NCBI RefSeq assembly: GCF_949987535.1 | Contig: NW_026645853.1 | Span: 186,001-250,000 of the forward strand | Direction of reading: 5' to 3' | DNA: 64,000 bases | Source of the DNA: Balaenoptera acutorostrata | Lineage: Eukaryota > Chordata > Mammalia > Artiodactyla > Balaenopteridae | Shown here: in pieces, positions 25,356-41,337 of the stretch | How the letters are laid out: each line of letters opens with the position of its first letter | Position numbering within the stretch: position 1 is the stretch's first letter | Position numbers and translations under genes: made by a program | The notes under the pieces: model-generated | What the model was told of the DNA's origin: nothing | The model's database searches: none | What the model saw: the letters and a program-made list of their open reading frames with translations, nothing else

Positions 25356-28300
25356 TGCTCTATATAGTTTTTAATGACAATTCTAAATGACCACTTTAAT
25401 CACTTTGCTTGCTGACCATTTTCATCACATTACTCTATTGTCATTACAATTCCCCATGACCCCTTTCTTCACAATGCTCCATGATGCCTGTCATCACAAT
25501 GCTCAATGGCTTTTGTTATCACAATGCTCCAGGACCAGTTTCATCACAATACTCCATCCCACTTGTCATCACGGTGCACAATGAAACCTCTCATTACAAT
25601 GCTCCATGACTCTTGTCATCACAATGCTCCATGGCCCTTGTCTTCACAATGCTCCAGAATTCTTGTCATCACCATGTTCCATGACCATGTCATCACAATT
25701 CTCCATGGCCCTTGTCATCACAATGCTCCAGATTGCTTTTCATCACAAAGATCCCTGACCGTGTCATCACAATGCTCCATGACCATGGTCATCACAATGC
25801 TCCAGATTGCTGGTCATCACAAAGTTCCATGACCGTGTCATCACAATGCACCATGACCCTTGTCATCACAATGCTCCAGAATTCTTGTCATCACAATGTT
25901 CCATGACCGTGTCATCACAATGCTCCATGGCCCTTGTCATCACAATGCTCTAGAATTCTTGTCATCACAATGTTCCATGACCGTGTCATCACAAGGCTCC
26001 ATGGCACTTGTCATCACAATGCTCCAGAATTCTGGTCATCACAATGTCCCATGACCGTGTCATCACAATGCTCCATGGCCCTTGTCATCACAATTCTCCA
26101 GAATTCTTGTCATCACGATATTCCATGACCGTGTCATCACAATGCTCCATAATTCTTGTCATCACAATGTTCCATGACCGTGTCATCACAATGCTACATG
26201 ACCCTGGTCATCACAGTTTTCCATGACCTTTGTCATCACAATGCTCTATATAGTTTTTCATGACAATTCTAAATGACCCCTTTAATCACTTTGCTTGCTG
26301 ACCATTTTCATCACATTTCTCTATTGTCATTACAATTCCCCATGACCCCTTTCTTCACAATGCTCCATGATGCCTGTCATCACAATGCTCAATGGCTTTT
26401 GTTATCACAATGCTCCAGGACCAGTTTCATCACAATACTCCATCCCCCTTGTCATCACGGTGCACAATGAAAAGTTACATTACAATGCTCCATGACACAT
26501 GTCATCACAATGCTATAGAATTCTTGTCATCACCATGTTCCATGACCATGTCATCACAATTCTCCATGGCCCTTGTCATCACAATGCTCCAGAATTCTTG
26601 TCATCACAATGTTCCATGACCGTGTCATCACAATGTTCCATGGCCCTTGTCATCACAATGCTCTAGATTGCTTGTCATCACAAAGTTCCATGACCGTGTC
26701 ATCACAATGCACCATGGCCCTTGTCATCACAATGCTCCAGAGTTCTTGTCATTACAATGTTCCATGATCGTGTCATCACAATGCTCCATGGCCCTTGTCA
26801 TCACAATGCTCCATAATTCTTGTCATCACAATGTTCCATGACCGTGTCATCACAATGCTCCATAATTCTTGTCATCACAATGTTCCATGACCGTGTCATC
26901 ACAATGCTACATGACCCTGGTCATCACAGTTCTCCATGACCTTTGTCATCACAATGCTCTATATAGTTTTTCATGACAATTCTAAATGACCCCTTTAATC
27001 ACTTTGCTTGCTGACCATTTTCATCACATTTCTCTATTGTCATTACAATTCCCCATGACCCCTTTCTTCAAAATGCTCCATGATTCCTGTCATCACAATG
27101 CTCAATGGCTTTTGTTATCACAATGCCCCAGGACCAGTTTCATCACATTACTCCATCTCCCTTGTCATCACGGTGCACAATGAAAAGTTTCATTACAATT
27201 CTCCATGACACATGTCATCACAATGCTCCAGAATTCTTGTCATCACAATGTTCCATGACCATGTCATCACAATTCTCCATGGCCCTTGTCATCACAATGC
27301 TCCAGAATTCTTCTCATCACAATGTTCCATGACTGTGTCATCACAATGCTCCATGGCCCTTGTCATCACAATGCTCCAGAATTCTTCTCATCACAATGTT
27401 CCATGACCGTGTCATCACAATGCTCCATGGCCCTTGTCATCATAATGCTCCAGAATTCTTGACATCACAATGTTCCATGACCGTGTCATCACAATGCTCC
27501 ATAATTCTTGTCATCACAATGTTCCATGAGCGTGTCATCACAATGCTCCAGAATTCTTGTCATCACAATGTTCCATGACCATGTCATCACAATGCTCCAT
27601 GGCCCTTGTCATCACAATGCTCCAGAATTCTTGTCATCACAATGTTCTATGACCGTGTCATCACAATGCTCCATAATTATTGTCATCACAATGTTCCATG
27701 ACTGTGTCATCACAATGCTACATGACCCTGGCCATCACAGTTCTCCATGACCTTTGTCATCACAATGCTCTATGTAGTTTTTCTTGACAATTCTAAATGA
27801 CCACTTTAATCACTTTGCTTGCTGACCATTTTCATCACATTTCTCTATTGTCATTACAATTTCCCATGACCCCTTTCTTCACAATGCTCCATGATGCCTG
27901 TCAGCACAATGCTCAATGGCTTTTGTTATCACAATGCTCCAGGACCACTTTCATCACAATACTCCATCCCCCTTGTCATCACGGTGCACAATGAAACCTC
28001 TCATTACAATGTTCCATGACCTTGTCATCACAATGCTCCATGGACCTTGTCATCACAATGCTCCAGAATTCTTGTCATCACAATGTTCGATGACCGTGTC
28101 ATCACAATGCTACATGACCCTGGTCATCACAGTTCTCCATGACCTTTGTCATCACAATGCTCTATACAGTTTTTCATGACAATTGTAAATGAGCACTTTA
28201 ATCACTTTGCTTGCTGACAATTTTCATCACATTTCTCTATTTTCATTACAATTTCCCATGACCTCTTTCTTCACAATGCTCCATGATGCCTGTCATCACA

Positions 28301-30103
28301 ATGCTCAATGGCTTTTGTTATCACAATGCTCCAGGACCAGTTTCATCACAATACTCCATCCCCATTGTCATCACGGTGCACAATGAAACCTCTCATTACA
28401 ATGCTCCATGACACTTGTCATCACAATGCTCCTTGGCACTTGTCATCACAATGCTCCAGATTGCTTGTCATCACAAAGTTCCATGACCGTGTCATCATAA
28501 TGCACCATGGCCCTTGTCATCACAATGCTCCAGAATTCTTGTCATTACAATGTTCCATGACCGTGTCATCACAATGCTCCATGGCCCTTGTCATCACAAT
28601 GCTCCAGAATTCTTTTCATCACAATGTTCCATGACCGTGTCATCACAATGCTCCATGGCCCTTGTCAACATAATGCTCCAGAATTCTTGTCATCACAATG
28701 TTCCATGACCGTGTCATCACAATGCTCCATGGCCCTTGTCATCACAATGCTCCAGAATTCTTGTCATCACAATGTTCCATGACCGTGTCATCACAATGCT
28801 ACATGACCCTGGTCATCACAGTTCTCCATGACCTTTGTCATCACAATGCTATATATAGTTTTTCATGACAATTCTAAATGACCACTTTAATCACTTTGCT
28901 TGCTGACCATTTTCATCACATTTCTCTATTGTCATTACAATTCCCCATGACCCCTTTCTTCACAATGCTCCATGATGCCTGTCATCACAATGCTCAATGT
29001 TTTTTTTTATCACAATTCTCCAGGACCAGTTCCATCACAATACTCCATCCCCCTTGTCATCACGGTGCACAATGAAAAGTTACATTACAATGCTCCATGA
29101 CACATGTCATCACAATGCTCCAGAATTCTTGTCATCACAATGTTCCATGACCATGTCATCACAATGGTCCATGGCCCTTGTCAGCACAATGCTCGAGAAT
29201 TCTTGTCATCACAATGTTCCATGACCGTGTCATCACAATGCTCCATGGCCCTTGTCATCACAATGCTCCAGAATTCTTGTCATTACAATGTTCCATGACC
29301 GTGTCATCACAATGCTCCATGGCCCTTGTCATCACAATGCTCCAGAATTCTTGTCATCACAATGATCGATGACCATGTCATCACAATGCTCCATGGCCCT
29401 TGTCATCACAATGCGCCAGAATTCTTCTCATCACATTGTTCCATGACCGTGTCATCACAATGCTCCATGGCCCTTGTCATCACAATGTTCCATGACCGTG
29501 TCATCACCATGCTACATGACCCTGGTCATCACAGTTCTCCATGACCTTTGCCATCACAATGCTCTATATAGTTTTTCATGACAATTCTAAATGACCACTT
29601 TAATCACTTTGCTTGCTGACCATTTTCATCACATTTCTCTATTGTCATTACAATTTCCCATGACACCTTTCTTCACAATGCTCCATGATGCCTGTCATCA
29701 CAATGCTCAATGGCTTTTGTTATCACAATGCTCCAGGACCAGTTTCATCACAATACTCCATCCCCCTTGTCATCACGGTGCACAATGAAACCTCTCATTA
29801 CAATGCTCCATGATTCTTGTCATCACAATGCTCCATGGCCCTTGTCTTCACAATGCTCCAGAATTCTTGTCATCACCATGTTCCATGACCATGTCTTCAC
29901 AATTCTCCATGGCCCTTGTCATCACAATGCTCCAGAATTCTTGTCATCACAATGTTCCATGACCGTGTCATCACAATGCTCCATGGCCCTTGTCATCACA
30001 ATGCTCTAGATTGCTTGTCATCACAAAGTTCCATGACCGTGTCATCACAATGCACCATGGCCCTTGTCCTCACAATGCTCCAGAGTTCTTGTCATCACAA
30101 TGT

Positions 30104-30106
30104 TCA
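30104..30106 (+). repeat. Single-base deletion inside a B monomer
   Basis: TGTTCATGACC stands here where the other copies of this unit have TGTTCCATGACC. This accounts for the unit 29560-30543 being 984 rather than 985 bp. It shifts the phase by one base and joins two otherwise separate open frames into a 113-codon one (29916-30257), which shows how incidental those frames are. Confidence 0.85.
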
Positions 30107-33100
30107 TGACCGTGTCATCACAATGCTCCATGGCCCTTGTCATCACAATGCTCCAGAATTCTTGTCATCACAATGTTCCATGACCGTGTCATCACAATGC
30201 TCCATGGCCCTTGTCATCACAATGCTCCAGAATTCTTGTCATTACAATGTTCCATGACCGTGTCATCACAATGCTCCATGGCCCTTGTCATCACAATGCT
30301 CCAGAATTCTTGTCATCACAATGATCGATGACCATGTCATCACAATGCTCCATGGCCCTTGTCATCACAATGCGCCAGAATTCTTCTCATCACATTGTTC
30401 CATGACCGTGTCATCACAATGCTCCATGGCCCTTGTCATCACAGTGCTCCATAATTCTTGTCATCACAATGTTCCATGACCGTGTCATCACCATGCTACA
30501 TGACCCTGGTCATCACAGTTCTCCATGACCTTTGCCATCACAATGCTCTATATAGTTTTTAATGACAATTCTAAATGACCACTTTAATCACTTTGCTTGC
30601 TGACCATTTTCATCACATTTCTCTATTGTCATTACAATTCCCCATGACCCCTTTCTTCACAATGCTCCATGATGCCTGTCATCACAATGCTCAATGGCTT
30701 TTGTTATCACAATGCTCCAGGACCAGTTTCATCACAATACTCCATCCCCCTTGTCATCACGGTGCACAATGAAACCTCTCATTACAATGCTCCATGATTC
30801 TTGTCATCACAATGCTCCATGGCCCTTGTCATCACAATGCTCCAGAATTCTTGTCATTACAATGTTCCATGACCGTGTCATCACAATGCTCCATGGCCCT
30901 TGTCATCACAATGTTCCATGACCGTGTCATCACCATGCTACATGACCCTGGTCATCACTGTTCTCCATGACCTTTGCCATCACAATGCTCTATATAGTTT
31001 TTCATGACAATTCTAAATGACCACTTTAATCACTTTGCTTGCTGACCATTTTCATCACATTTCTCTATTGTCATTACAATTTCCCATGACACCTTTCTTC
31101 ACAATGCTCCATGATGCCTGTCATCACAATGCTCAATGGCTTTTGTTATCACAATGCTCCAGGACCAGTTTCATCACAATACTCCATCCCCCTTGTCATC
31201 ACGGTGCACAATGAAACCTCTCATTACAATGCTCCATGATTCTTGTCATCACAATGCTCCATGGCCCTTGTCTTCACAATGCTCCAGAATTCTTGTCATC
31301 ACCATGTTCCATAACCATGTCTTCACAATTCTCCATGGCCCTTGTCATCACAATGCTCCAGAATTCTTGTCATCACAATGTTCCATGACCGTGTCATCAC
31401 AATGCTCCCTGGCCCTTGTCATCACAATGCTCTAGATTGCTTGTCATCACAAAGTTCCATGACCGTGTCATCACAATGCACCATGGCCCTTGTCCTCACA
31501 ATGCTCCAGAGTTCTTGTCATCACAATGTTCCATGACCGTGTCATCACAATGCTCCATGGCCCTTGTCATCACAATGCTCCAGAATTCTTGTCATCACAA
31601 TGTTCCATGACCGTGTCATCACAATGCTCCATGGCCCTTGTCATCACAATGCTCCAGAATTCTTGTCATTACAATGTTCCATGACCGTGTCATCACAATG
31701 CTCCATGGCCCTTGTCATCACAATGCTCCAGAATTCTTGTCATCACAATGATCGATGACCATGTCATCACAATGCTCCATGGCCCTTGTCATCACAATGC
31801 GCCAGAATTCTTGTCATCACATTGTTCCATGACCGTGTCATCACAATGCTCCATGGCCCTTGTCATCACAGTGCTCCATTATTCTTGTCATCACAATGTT
31901 CCATGACCGTTTCATCACCATGCTACATGACACTGGTCATCACAGTTCTCCATGACCTTTGCCATCACAATGCTCTATATAGTTTTTAATGACAATTCCA
32001 AATGACCACTTTAATCACTTTGCTTGCTGACAATTTTCATCACATTTCTCTATTGTCATTACAATTCCCCATGACCCCTTTCTTCACAATGCTCCATGAT
32101 GCCTGTCATCACATTGCTCAATGGCTTTTGTTATCACAATGCTCCAGGACAAGTTTCATCACAATACTCCATCCCCCTTGTCATCACGGTGCACAATGAA
32201 ACCTCTCATTACAATGCTCCATGATTCTTGTCATCACAATGCTCCATGGCCCTTGTCATCACAATGCTCCAGAATTCTTGTCATTACAATGTTCCATGAC
32301 CGTGTCATCACAATGCTCCATGGCCCTTGTCATCACAATGCACCAGAATTCTTGTCATCACATTGTTCCATGACCGTGTCATCACAATGCTCCATGGCCC
32401 TTGTCATCACAATGCTCCATAATTCTTGTCATCACAATGTTCCATGACCGTGTCATCACCATGCTACATGACCCTGGTCATCACAGTTCTCCATGACCTT
32501 TGCCATTACAATGCTCTATATAGTTTTTAATGACAATTCTAAATGACCACTTTAATCACTTTGCTTGCTGACCATTTTCATCACATTTCTCTATTTTCAT
32601 TACAATTTCCCATGACCTCTTTCTTCACAATGCTCCATGATGCCTGTCATCACAATGCTCAATGGCTTTTGTTATCACAATGCTCCAGGACCAGTTTCAT
32701 CACAATACTCCATCCCCATTGTCATCACGGTGCACAATGAAACCTCTCATTACAATGCTCCATGACACTTGTCATCACAATGCTCCATGGCCCTTGTCAT
32801 CACAATGCTCCAGATTGCTTGTCATCACAAAGTTCCATGACCGTGTCATCACAATGCTCCATGGCCCTTGTCATCACAATGCTCCAGAATTCTTGTCATT
32901 ACAATGTTCCATGACCGTGTCATCACAATGCTCCATGGCCCTTGTCAGCACAATGCTCCAGAATTCTTGTCATCACCATGTTCCATGACCATGTCATCAC
33001 AATTCTCCATGGCCCTTGTCATCACAATGCTCCAGATTGCTTTTCATCACAAAGATCCCTGACCGTGTCATCACAATGCACCATGACCCTTGTCATCACA

Positions 33101-36100
33101 ATTCTCCAGAATTCTTGTCATCACGATGTTCCATGACCGTGTCATCACAATGCTCCATAATTCTTGTCATCACAATGTTCCATGACCGTGTCATCACAAT
33201 GCTACATGACCCTGGTCATCACAGTTTTCCATGACCTTTGTCATCACAATGCTCTATATAGTTTTTCATGACAATTCTAAATGACCCCTTTAATCACTTT
33301 GCTTGCTGACCATTTTCATCACATTTCTCTATTGTCATTACAATTCCCCATGACCCCTTTCTTCACAATGCTCCATGATGCCTGTCATCACAATGCTCAA
33401 TGGCTTTTGTTATCACAATGCTCCAGGACCAGTTTCATCACAATACTCCATCCCCCTTGTCATCACGGTGCACAATGAAAAGTTACATTACAATGCTCCA
33501 TGACACATGTCATCACAATGCTATAGAATTCTTGTCATCACCATGTTCCATGACCATGTCATCGCAATTCTCCATGGCCCTTGTCATCACAATGCTCCAG
33601 AATTCTTGTCATCACAATGTTCCATGACCGTGTCATCACAATGTTCCATGGCCCTTGTCATCACAATGCTCTAGATTGCTTGTCATCACAAAGTTCCATG
33701 ACGGTGTCATCACAATGCACCATGGCCCTTGTCATCACAATGCTCCAGAGTTCTTGTCATTACAATGTTCCATGATCGTGTCATCACAATGCTCCATGGC
33801 CCTTGTCATCACAATGCTCCATAATTCTTGTCATCACAATGTTCCATGACCGTGTCATCACAATGCCCCATAATTCTTGTCTTCACAATGTTCCATGACC
33901 GTGTCATCACAATGCTACATGACCCTGGTCATCACAGTTCTCCATGACCTTTGTCATCACAATGCTCTATATAGTTTTTCATGACAATTCTAAATGACCA
34001 CTTTAATCACTTTGCTTGCTGACCATTTTCATCACATTTCTCTATTGTCATTACAATTCCCCATGAAGCCTTTCTTCACAATGCTCCATGATTCCTGTCA
34101 TCACAATGCTCAATGGCTTTTGTTATCACAATGCCCCAGGACCAGTTTCATCACATTACTCCATCTCCCTTGTCATCACGGTGCACAATGAAAAGTTTCA
34201 TTACAATTCTCCATGACACATGTCATCACAATGCTCCAGAATTCTTGTCATCACAATGTTCCATGACCATGTCATCACAATTCTCCATGGCCCTTGTCAT
34301 CACAATGCTCCAGAATTCTTGTCATCACAATGTTCCATGACTGTGTCATCACAATGCTCCATGGCCCTTGTCATCACAATGCTCCAGAATTCTTTTCATC
34401 ACAATGTTCCATGACCGTGTCATCACAATGCTCCATGGCCCTTGTCATCATAATGCTCCAGAATTCTTGACATCACAATGTTCCATGACCGTGTCATCAC
34501 AATGCTCCATAATTCTTGTCATCACAATGTTCCATGAGCGTGTCATCACAATGCTCCAGAATTCTTGTCATCACAATGTTCCATGACCATGTCATCACAA
34601 TGCTCCATGGCCCTTGTCATCACAATGCTCCAGAATTCTTGTCATCACAATGTTCTATGACCGTGTCAACACAATGCTCCATAATTATTGTCATCACAAT
34701 GTTTCATGACTGTGTCATCACAATGCTACATGACCCTGGCCATCACAGTTCTCCATGACCTTTGTCATCACAATGCTCTATGTAGTTTTTCATGACAATT
34801 CTAAATGACCACTTTAATCACTTTGCTTGCTGATCATTTTCATCACATTTCTCTATTGTCATTACAATTTCCTATGACTCCTTTCTTCACAATGCTCGAT
34901 GATGCCTGTCAGCACAATGCTCAATGGCTTTTGTTATCACAATGCTCCAGGACCACTTTCATCACAATACTCCATCCCCCTTGTCATCACGGTGCACAAT
35001 GAAACCTCTCATTACAATGTTCCATGACCTTGTCATCACAATGCTCCATGGACCTTGTCATCACAATGCTCCAGAATTCTTGTCATCACAATGTTCGATG
35101 ACCGTGTCATCACAATGCTACATGACCCTGGTCATCACAGTTCTCCATGACCTTTGTCATCACAATGCTCTATACAGTTTTTCATGACAATTGTAAATGA
35201 CCACTTTAATCACTTTGCTTGCTGACAATTTTCATCACATTTCTCTATTTTCATTACAATTTCCCATGACCTCTTTCTTCACAATGCTCCATGATGCCTG
35301 TCATCACAATGCTCAATGGCTTTTGTTATCACAATGCTCCAGGACCAGTTTCATCACAATACTCCATCCCCCTTGTCATCACGGTGCACAATGAAACCTC
35401 TCATTACAATGCTCCATGATTCTTGTCATCACAATGCTCCATGGCCCTTGTCATCACAATGCTCCAGAATTCTTCTCATCACAATGTTCCATGACCGTGT
35501 CATCACAATGATCCATGGCCCTTGTCATTACAATGCTCCAGAATTCTTGTCATCACAATGTTCCATGACCGTGTCATCACAATGCTCCATGGCCCTTGTC
35601 ATCACAATGCGCCAGAATTCTTGTCATCACATTGTTCCATGACCGTGTCATCACAATGCTCCATGGCCCTTGTCATCACAGTGTTCCATTATTCTTGTCA
35701 TCACAATGTTCCATGACCGTTTCATCACCATGCTACATGACACTGGTCATCACAGTTCTCCATGACCTTTGCCATCACAATGCTCTATATAGTTTTTAAT
35801 GACAATTCTAAATGACCACTTTAATCACTTTGCTTGCTGACCATTTTCATCACATTTCTCTATTGTCATTACAATTCCCCATGACCCCTTTCTTCACAAT
35901 GCTCCATGATGCCTGTCATCACAATGCTCAATGGCTTTTGTTATCACAATGCTCCAGGACCAGTTTCATCACAATACTCCATCCCCCTTGTCATCACGGT
36001 GCACAATGAAACCTCTCATTACAATGCTCCATGATTCTTGTCATCACAATGCTCCATGGCCCTTGTCATCACAATGCTCCAGAATTCTTGTCATTACAAT

Positions 36101-39100
36101 GTTCCATGACCGTGTCATCACAATGCTCCATGGCCCTTGTCATCACAATGCTCCAGAATTCTTGTCATCACAATGATCGATGACCATGTCATCACAATGC
36201 TCCATGGCCCTTGTCATCACAATGCACCAGAATTCTTGTCATCACATTGTTCCATGACCGTGTCATCACAATGCTCCATGGCCCTTGTCATCACAATGCT
36301 CCATAATTCTTGTCATCACAATGTTCCATGACCGTGTCATCACCATGCTACATGACCCTGGTCATCACAGTTCTCCATGACCTTTGCCATTACAATGCTC
36401 TATATAGTTTTTAATGACAATTCTAAATGACCACTTTAATCACTTTGCTTGCTGACCATTTTCATCACATTTCTCTATTTTCATTACAATTTCCCATGAC
36501 CTCTTTCTTCACAATGCTCCATGATGCCTGTCATCACAATGCTCAATGGCTTTTGTTATCACAATGCTCCAGGACCAGTTTCATCACAATACTCCATCCC
36601 CATTGTCATCACGGTGCACAATGAAACCTCTCATTACAATGCTCCATGACACTTGTCATCACAATGCTCCATGGCCCTTGTCATCACAATGCTCCAGATT
36701 GCTTGTCATCACAAAGTTCCATGACCGTGTCATCACAATGCTCCATGGCCCTTGTCATCACAATGCTCCAGAATTCTTGTCATCACAATGTTCCATGACC
36801 GTGTCATCACAATGCTACATGACCCTGGTCGTCACAGTTCTCCATGATCTTTGTCATCACAATGCTCTATATAGTTTTTCATGACAATTCTAAATGACCA
36901 CTTTAATCACTTTGCTTGCTGACCATTTTCATCACATTTATCTATTGTCATTACAATTCCCCATGACCCCTTTCTTCACAATGCTCCATGATGCCTGTCA
37001 TCACAATGCTCAATGTTTTTTGTTATCACAATGCTCCGGGACCAGTTTCATCACAATACTCCATCACCCTTGTCATCACGGTGCACAATGAAAAGTTTCA
37101 TTACAATGCTCCATGACACATGTCATCACAATGCTCCAGAATTCTTGTCATCACAATGTTCCATGACCATGTCATCAGAATTATCCATGGCCCTTGTCAT
37201 CACAATGCTCCAGAATTCTTGTCATCACAATGTTCCATGACCGAGTCATCACAATGTTCCATGGCCCTTGTCATCACAATGCTCCAGAATTCTTGTCATT
37301 ACAATGTTCCATGACCGTGTCATCACAATGCTCCATGGCCCTTGTCATCACAATGCTCCAGAATTCTTGTCATCACAATGATCGATGACCATGTCATCAC
37401 AATGCTCCATGGCCCTTGTCATCACAATGCGCCAGAATTCTTCTCATCACATTGTTCCATGACCGTGTCATCACAATGCTCCATGGTCCTTGTCATCACA
37501 ATGTTCCATGACCGTGTCATCACCATGCTACATGACCCTGGTCATCACAGTTCTCCATGACCTTTGCCATCACAATGCTCTATATAGTTTTTCATGACAA
37601 TTCTAAATGACCACTTTAATCACTTTGCTTGCTGACCATTTTCATCACATTTCTCTATTGTCATTACAATTTCCCATGACACCTTTCTTCACAATGCTCC
37701 ATGATGCCTGTCATCACAATGCTCAATGGCTTTTGTTATCACAATGCTCCAGGACCAGTTTCATCACAATACTCCATCCCCCTTGTCATCACGGTGCACA
37801 ATGAAACCTCTCATTACAATGCTCCATGATTCTTGTCATCACAATGCTCCATGGCCCTTGTCTTCACAATGCTCCAGAATTCTTGTCATCACCATGTTCC
37901 ATGACCATGTCTTCACAATTCTCCATGGCCCTTGTCATCACAATGCTCCAGAATTCTTGTCATCACAATGTTCCATGACCGTGTCATCACAATGCTCCAT
38001 GGCCCTTTTCATCACAATGCTCTAGATTGCTTGTCATCACAAAGTTCCATGACCGTGTCATCACAATGCACCATGGCCCTTGTGCTCACAATGCTCCAGA
38101 GTTCTTGTCATCACAATGTTCCATGACCGTGTCATCACAATGCTCCATGGCCCTTGTCATCACAATGCTCCAGAATTCTTGTCATCACAATGTTCCATGA
38201 CCGTGTCATCACAATGCTCCATGGCCCTTGTCATCACAATGCTCCAGAATTCTTGTCATTACAATGTTCCATGACCGTGTCATCACAATGCTCCATGGCC
38301 CTTGTCATCACAATGCTCCAGAATTCTTGTCATCACAATGATCGATGACCATGTCATCACAATGCTCCATGGCCCTTGTCATCACAATGCGCCAGAATTC
38401 TTGTCATCACATTGTTCCATGACCGTGTCATCACAATGCTCCATGGCCCTTGTCATCACAATGCTCCATAATTTTTGTCATCACAATGTTCCATGACCGT
38501 GTCATCACCATGCTACATGACCCTGGTCATCACAGTTCTCCATGACCTTTGCCATCACAATGCTCTATATAGTTTTTAATGACAATTCTAAATGACCACT
38601 TTAATCACTTTGCTTGCTGACCATTTTCATCACATTACTCTATTGTCATTACAATTCCCCATGACCCCTTTCTTCACCATGCTCCATGATGCCTGTCATC
38701 ACAATGCTCAATGGCTTTTGTTATCACAATGCTCCAGGACCAGTTTCATCACAATACTCCATCCCACTTGTCATCACGGTGCACAATGAAACCTCTCATT
38801 ACAATGCTCCATGACTCTTGTCATCACAATGCTCCATGGCCCTTGTCTTCACAATGCTCCAGAATTCTTGTCATCACCATGTTCCATGACCATGTCATCA
38901 CAATTCTCCATGGCCCTTGTCATCACAATGCTCCAGATTGCTTTTCATCACAAAGATCCCTGACCGTGTCATCACAATGCTCCATGACCATGGTCATCAC
39001 AATGCTCCAGATTGCTGGTCATCACAAAGTTCCATGACCGTGTCATCACAATGCACCATGACCCTTGTCATCACAATGCTCCAGAATTCTTGTCATCACA

Positions 39101-41337
39101 ATGTTCCATGACCGTGTCATCACAATGCTCCATGGCCCTTGTCATCACAATGCTCTAGAATTCTTGTCATCACAATGTTCCATGACCGTGTCATCACAAG
39201 GCTCCATGGCACTTGTCATTACAATGCTCCAGAATTCTGGTCATCACAATGTCCCATGACCGTGTCATCACAATGCTCCATGGCCCTTGTCATCACAATT
39301 CTCCAGAATTCTTGTCATCACGATGTTCCATGACCGTGTCATCACAATGCTCCATAATTCTTGTCATCACAATGTTCCATGACCGTGTCATCACAATGCT
39401 ACATGACCCTGGTCATCACAGTTTTCCATGACCTTTGTCATCACAATGCTCTATATAGTTTTTCATGACAATTCTAAATGACCCCTTTAATCACTTTGCT
39501 TGCTGACCATTTTCATCAAATTTCTCTATTGTCATTACAATTCCCCATGACCCCTTTCTTCACAATGCTCCATGATGCCTGTCATCACAATGCTCAATGG
39601 CTTTTGTTATCACAATGCTCCAGGACCAGTTTCATCACAATACTCCATCCCCCTTGTCATCACGGTGCACAATGAAAAGTTACATTACAATGCTCCATGA
39701 CACATGTCATCACAATGCTATAGAATTCTTGTCATCACCATGTTCCATGACCATGTCATCACAATTCTCCATGGCCCTTGTCATCACAATGCTCCAGAAT
39801 TCTTGTCATCACAATGTTCCATGACCGTGTCATCACAATGTTCCATGGCCCTTGTCATCACAATGCTCTAGATTGCTTGTCATCACAAAGTTCCATGACC
39901 GTGTCATCACAATGCACCATGGCCCTTGTCATCACAATGCTCCAGAGTTCTTGTCATTACAATGTTCCATGATCGTGTCATCACAATGCTCCATGGCCCT
40001 TGTCATCACAATGTTCCATGACCGTGTCATCACAATGCTCCATAATTCTTGTCATCACAATGTTCCATGACCGTGTCATCACAATGCTACATGACCCTGG
40101 TCATCACAGTTCTCCATGACCTTTGTCATCACAATGCTCTATATAGTTTTTCATGACAATTCTAAATGACCCCTTTAATCACTTTGCTTGCTGACCATTT
40201 TCATCACATTTCTCTATTGTCATTACAATTCCCCATGACCCCTTTCTTCAAAATGCTCCATGATTCCTGTCATCACAATGCTCAATGGCTTTTGTTATCA
40301 CAATGTCCCAGGACCAGTTTCATCACATTACTCCATCTCCCTTTTCATCACGGTGCACAATGAAAAGTTTCATTACAATTCTCCATGACACATGTCATCA
40401 CAATGCTCCAGAATTCTTGTCATCACAATGTTCCATGACCATGTCATCACAATTCTCCATGGCCCTTGTCATCACAATGCTCCAGAATTCTTGTCATCAC
40501 AATGTTCCATGACTGTGTCATCACAATGCTCCATGGCCCTTGTCATCACAATGCTCCAGAATTCTTTTCATCACAATGTTCCATGACCGTGTCATCACAA
40601 TGCTCCATGGCCCTTGTCATCATAATGCTCCAGAATTCTTGACATCACAATGTTCCATGACCGTGTCATCACAATGCTCCATAATTCTTGTCATCACAAT
40701 GTTCCATGAGCGTGTCATCACAATGCTCCAGAATTCTTGTCATCACAATGTTCCATGACCATGTCATCACAATGCTCCATGGCCCTTGTCATCACAATGC
40801 TCCAGAATTCTTGTCATCACAATGGTCTATGACCGTGTCATCACAATGCTCCATAATTATTGTCATCACAATGTTCCATGACTGTGTCATCACAATGCTA
40901 CATGACCCTGGCCATCACAGTTCTCCATGACCTTTGTCATCACAATGCTCTATGTAGTTTTTCATGACAATTCTAAATGACCACTTTAATCACTTTGCTT
41001 GCTGACCATTTTCATCACATTTCTCTATTGTCATTACAATTTCCCATGACCCCTTTCTTCACAATGCTCCATGATGCCTGTCAGCACAATGCTCAATGGC
41101 TTTTGTTATCACAATGCTCCAGGACCACTTTCATCACAATACTCCATCGCCCTTGTCATCACGGTGCACAATGAAACCTCTCATTACAATGTTCCATGAC
41201 CTTGTCATCACAATGCTCCATGGACCTTGTCATCACAATGCTCCAGAATTCTTGTCATCACAATGTTCGATGACCGTGTCATCACAATGCTACATGACCC
41301 TGGTCATCACAGTTCTCCATGACCTTTGTCATCACAA

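Larger units (their letters stand above)
24076..34773 (+). repeat. Mosaic HOR region, 24.1-34.8 kb
   Basis: Heads at 24371, 25356, 26242, 26955, 27766, 28158, 28847, 29560, 30544, 30986, 31971, 32512, 33250 and 33963 give lengths 985, 886, 713, 811, 392, 689, 713, 984, 442, 985, 541, 738, 713 and 811. Parts match elsewhere: 23658-28.5 kb matches 36863-41.7 kb (shift 13205, then 13180 after a one-monomer change); heads 26242-28158 match 33250-35166 (shift 7008); the units at 30544 and 30986 match those at 9419 and 9861 (shift 21125). The region is best read as a patchwork from several duplications. Confidence 0.85.

Noticed and set aside
29916..30257. 113-codon open frame
   Set aside because: It exists only because a one-base deletion at about 30104 joins two repeat frames.
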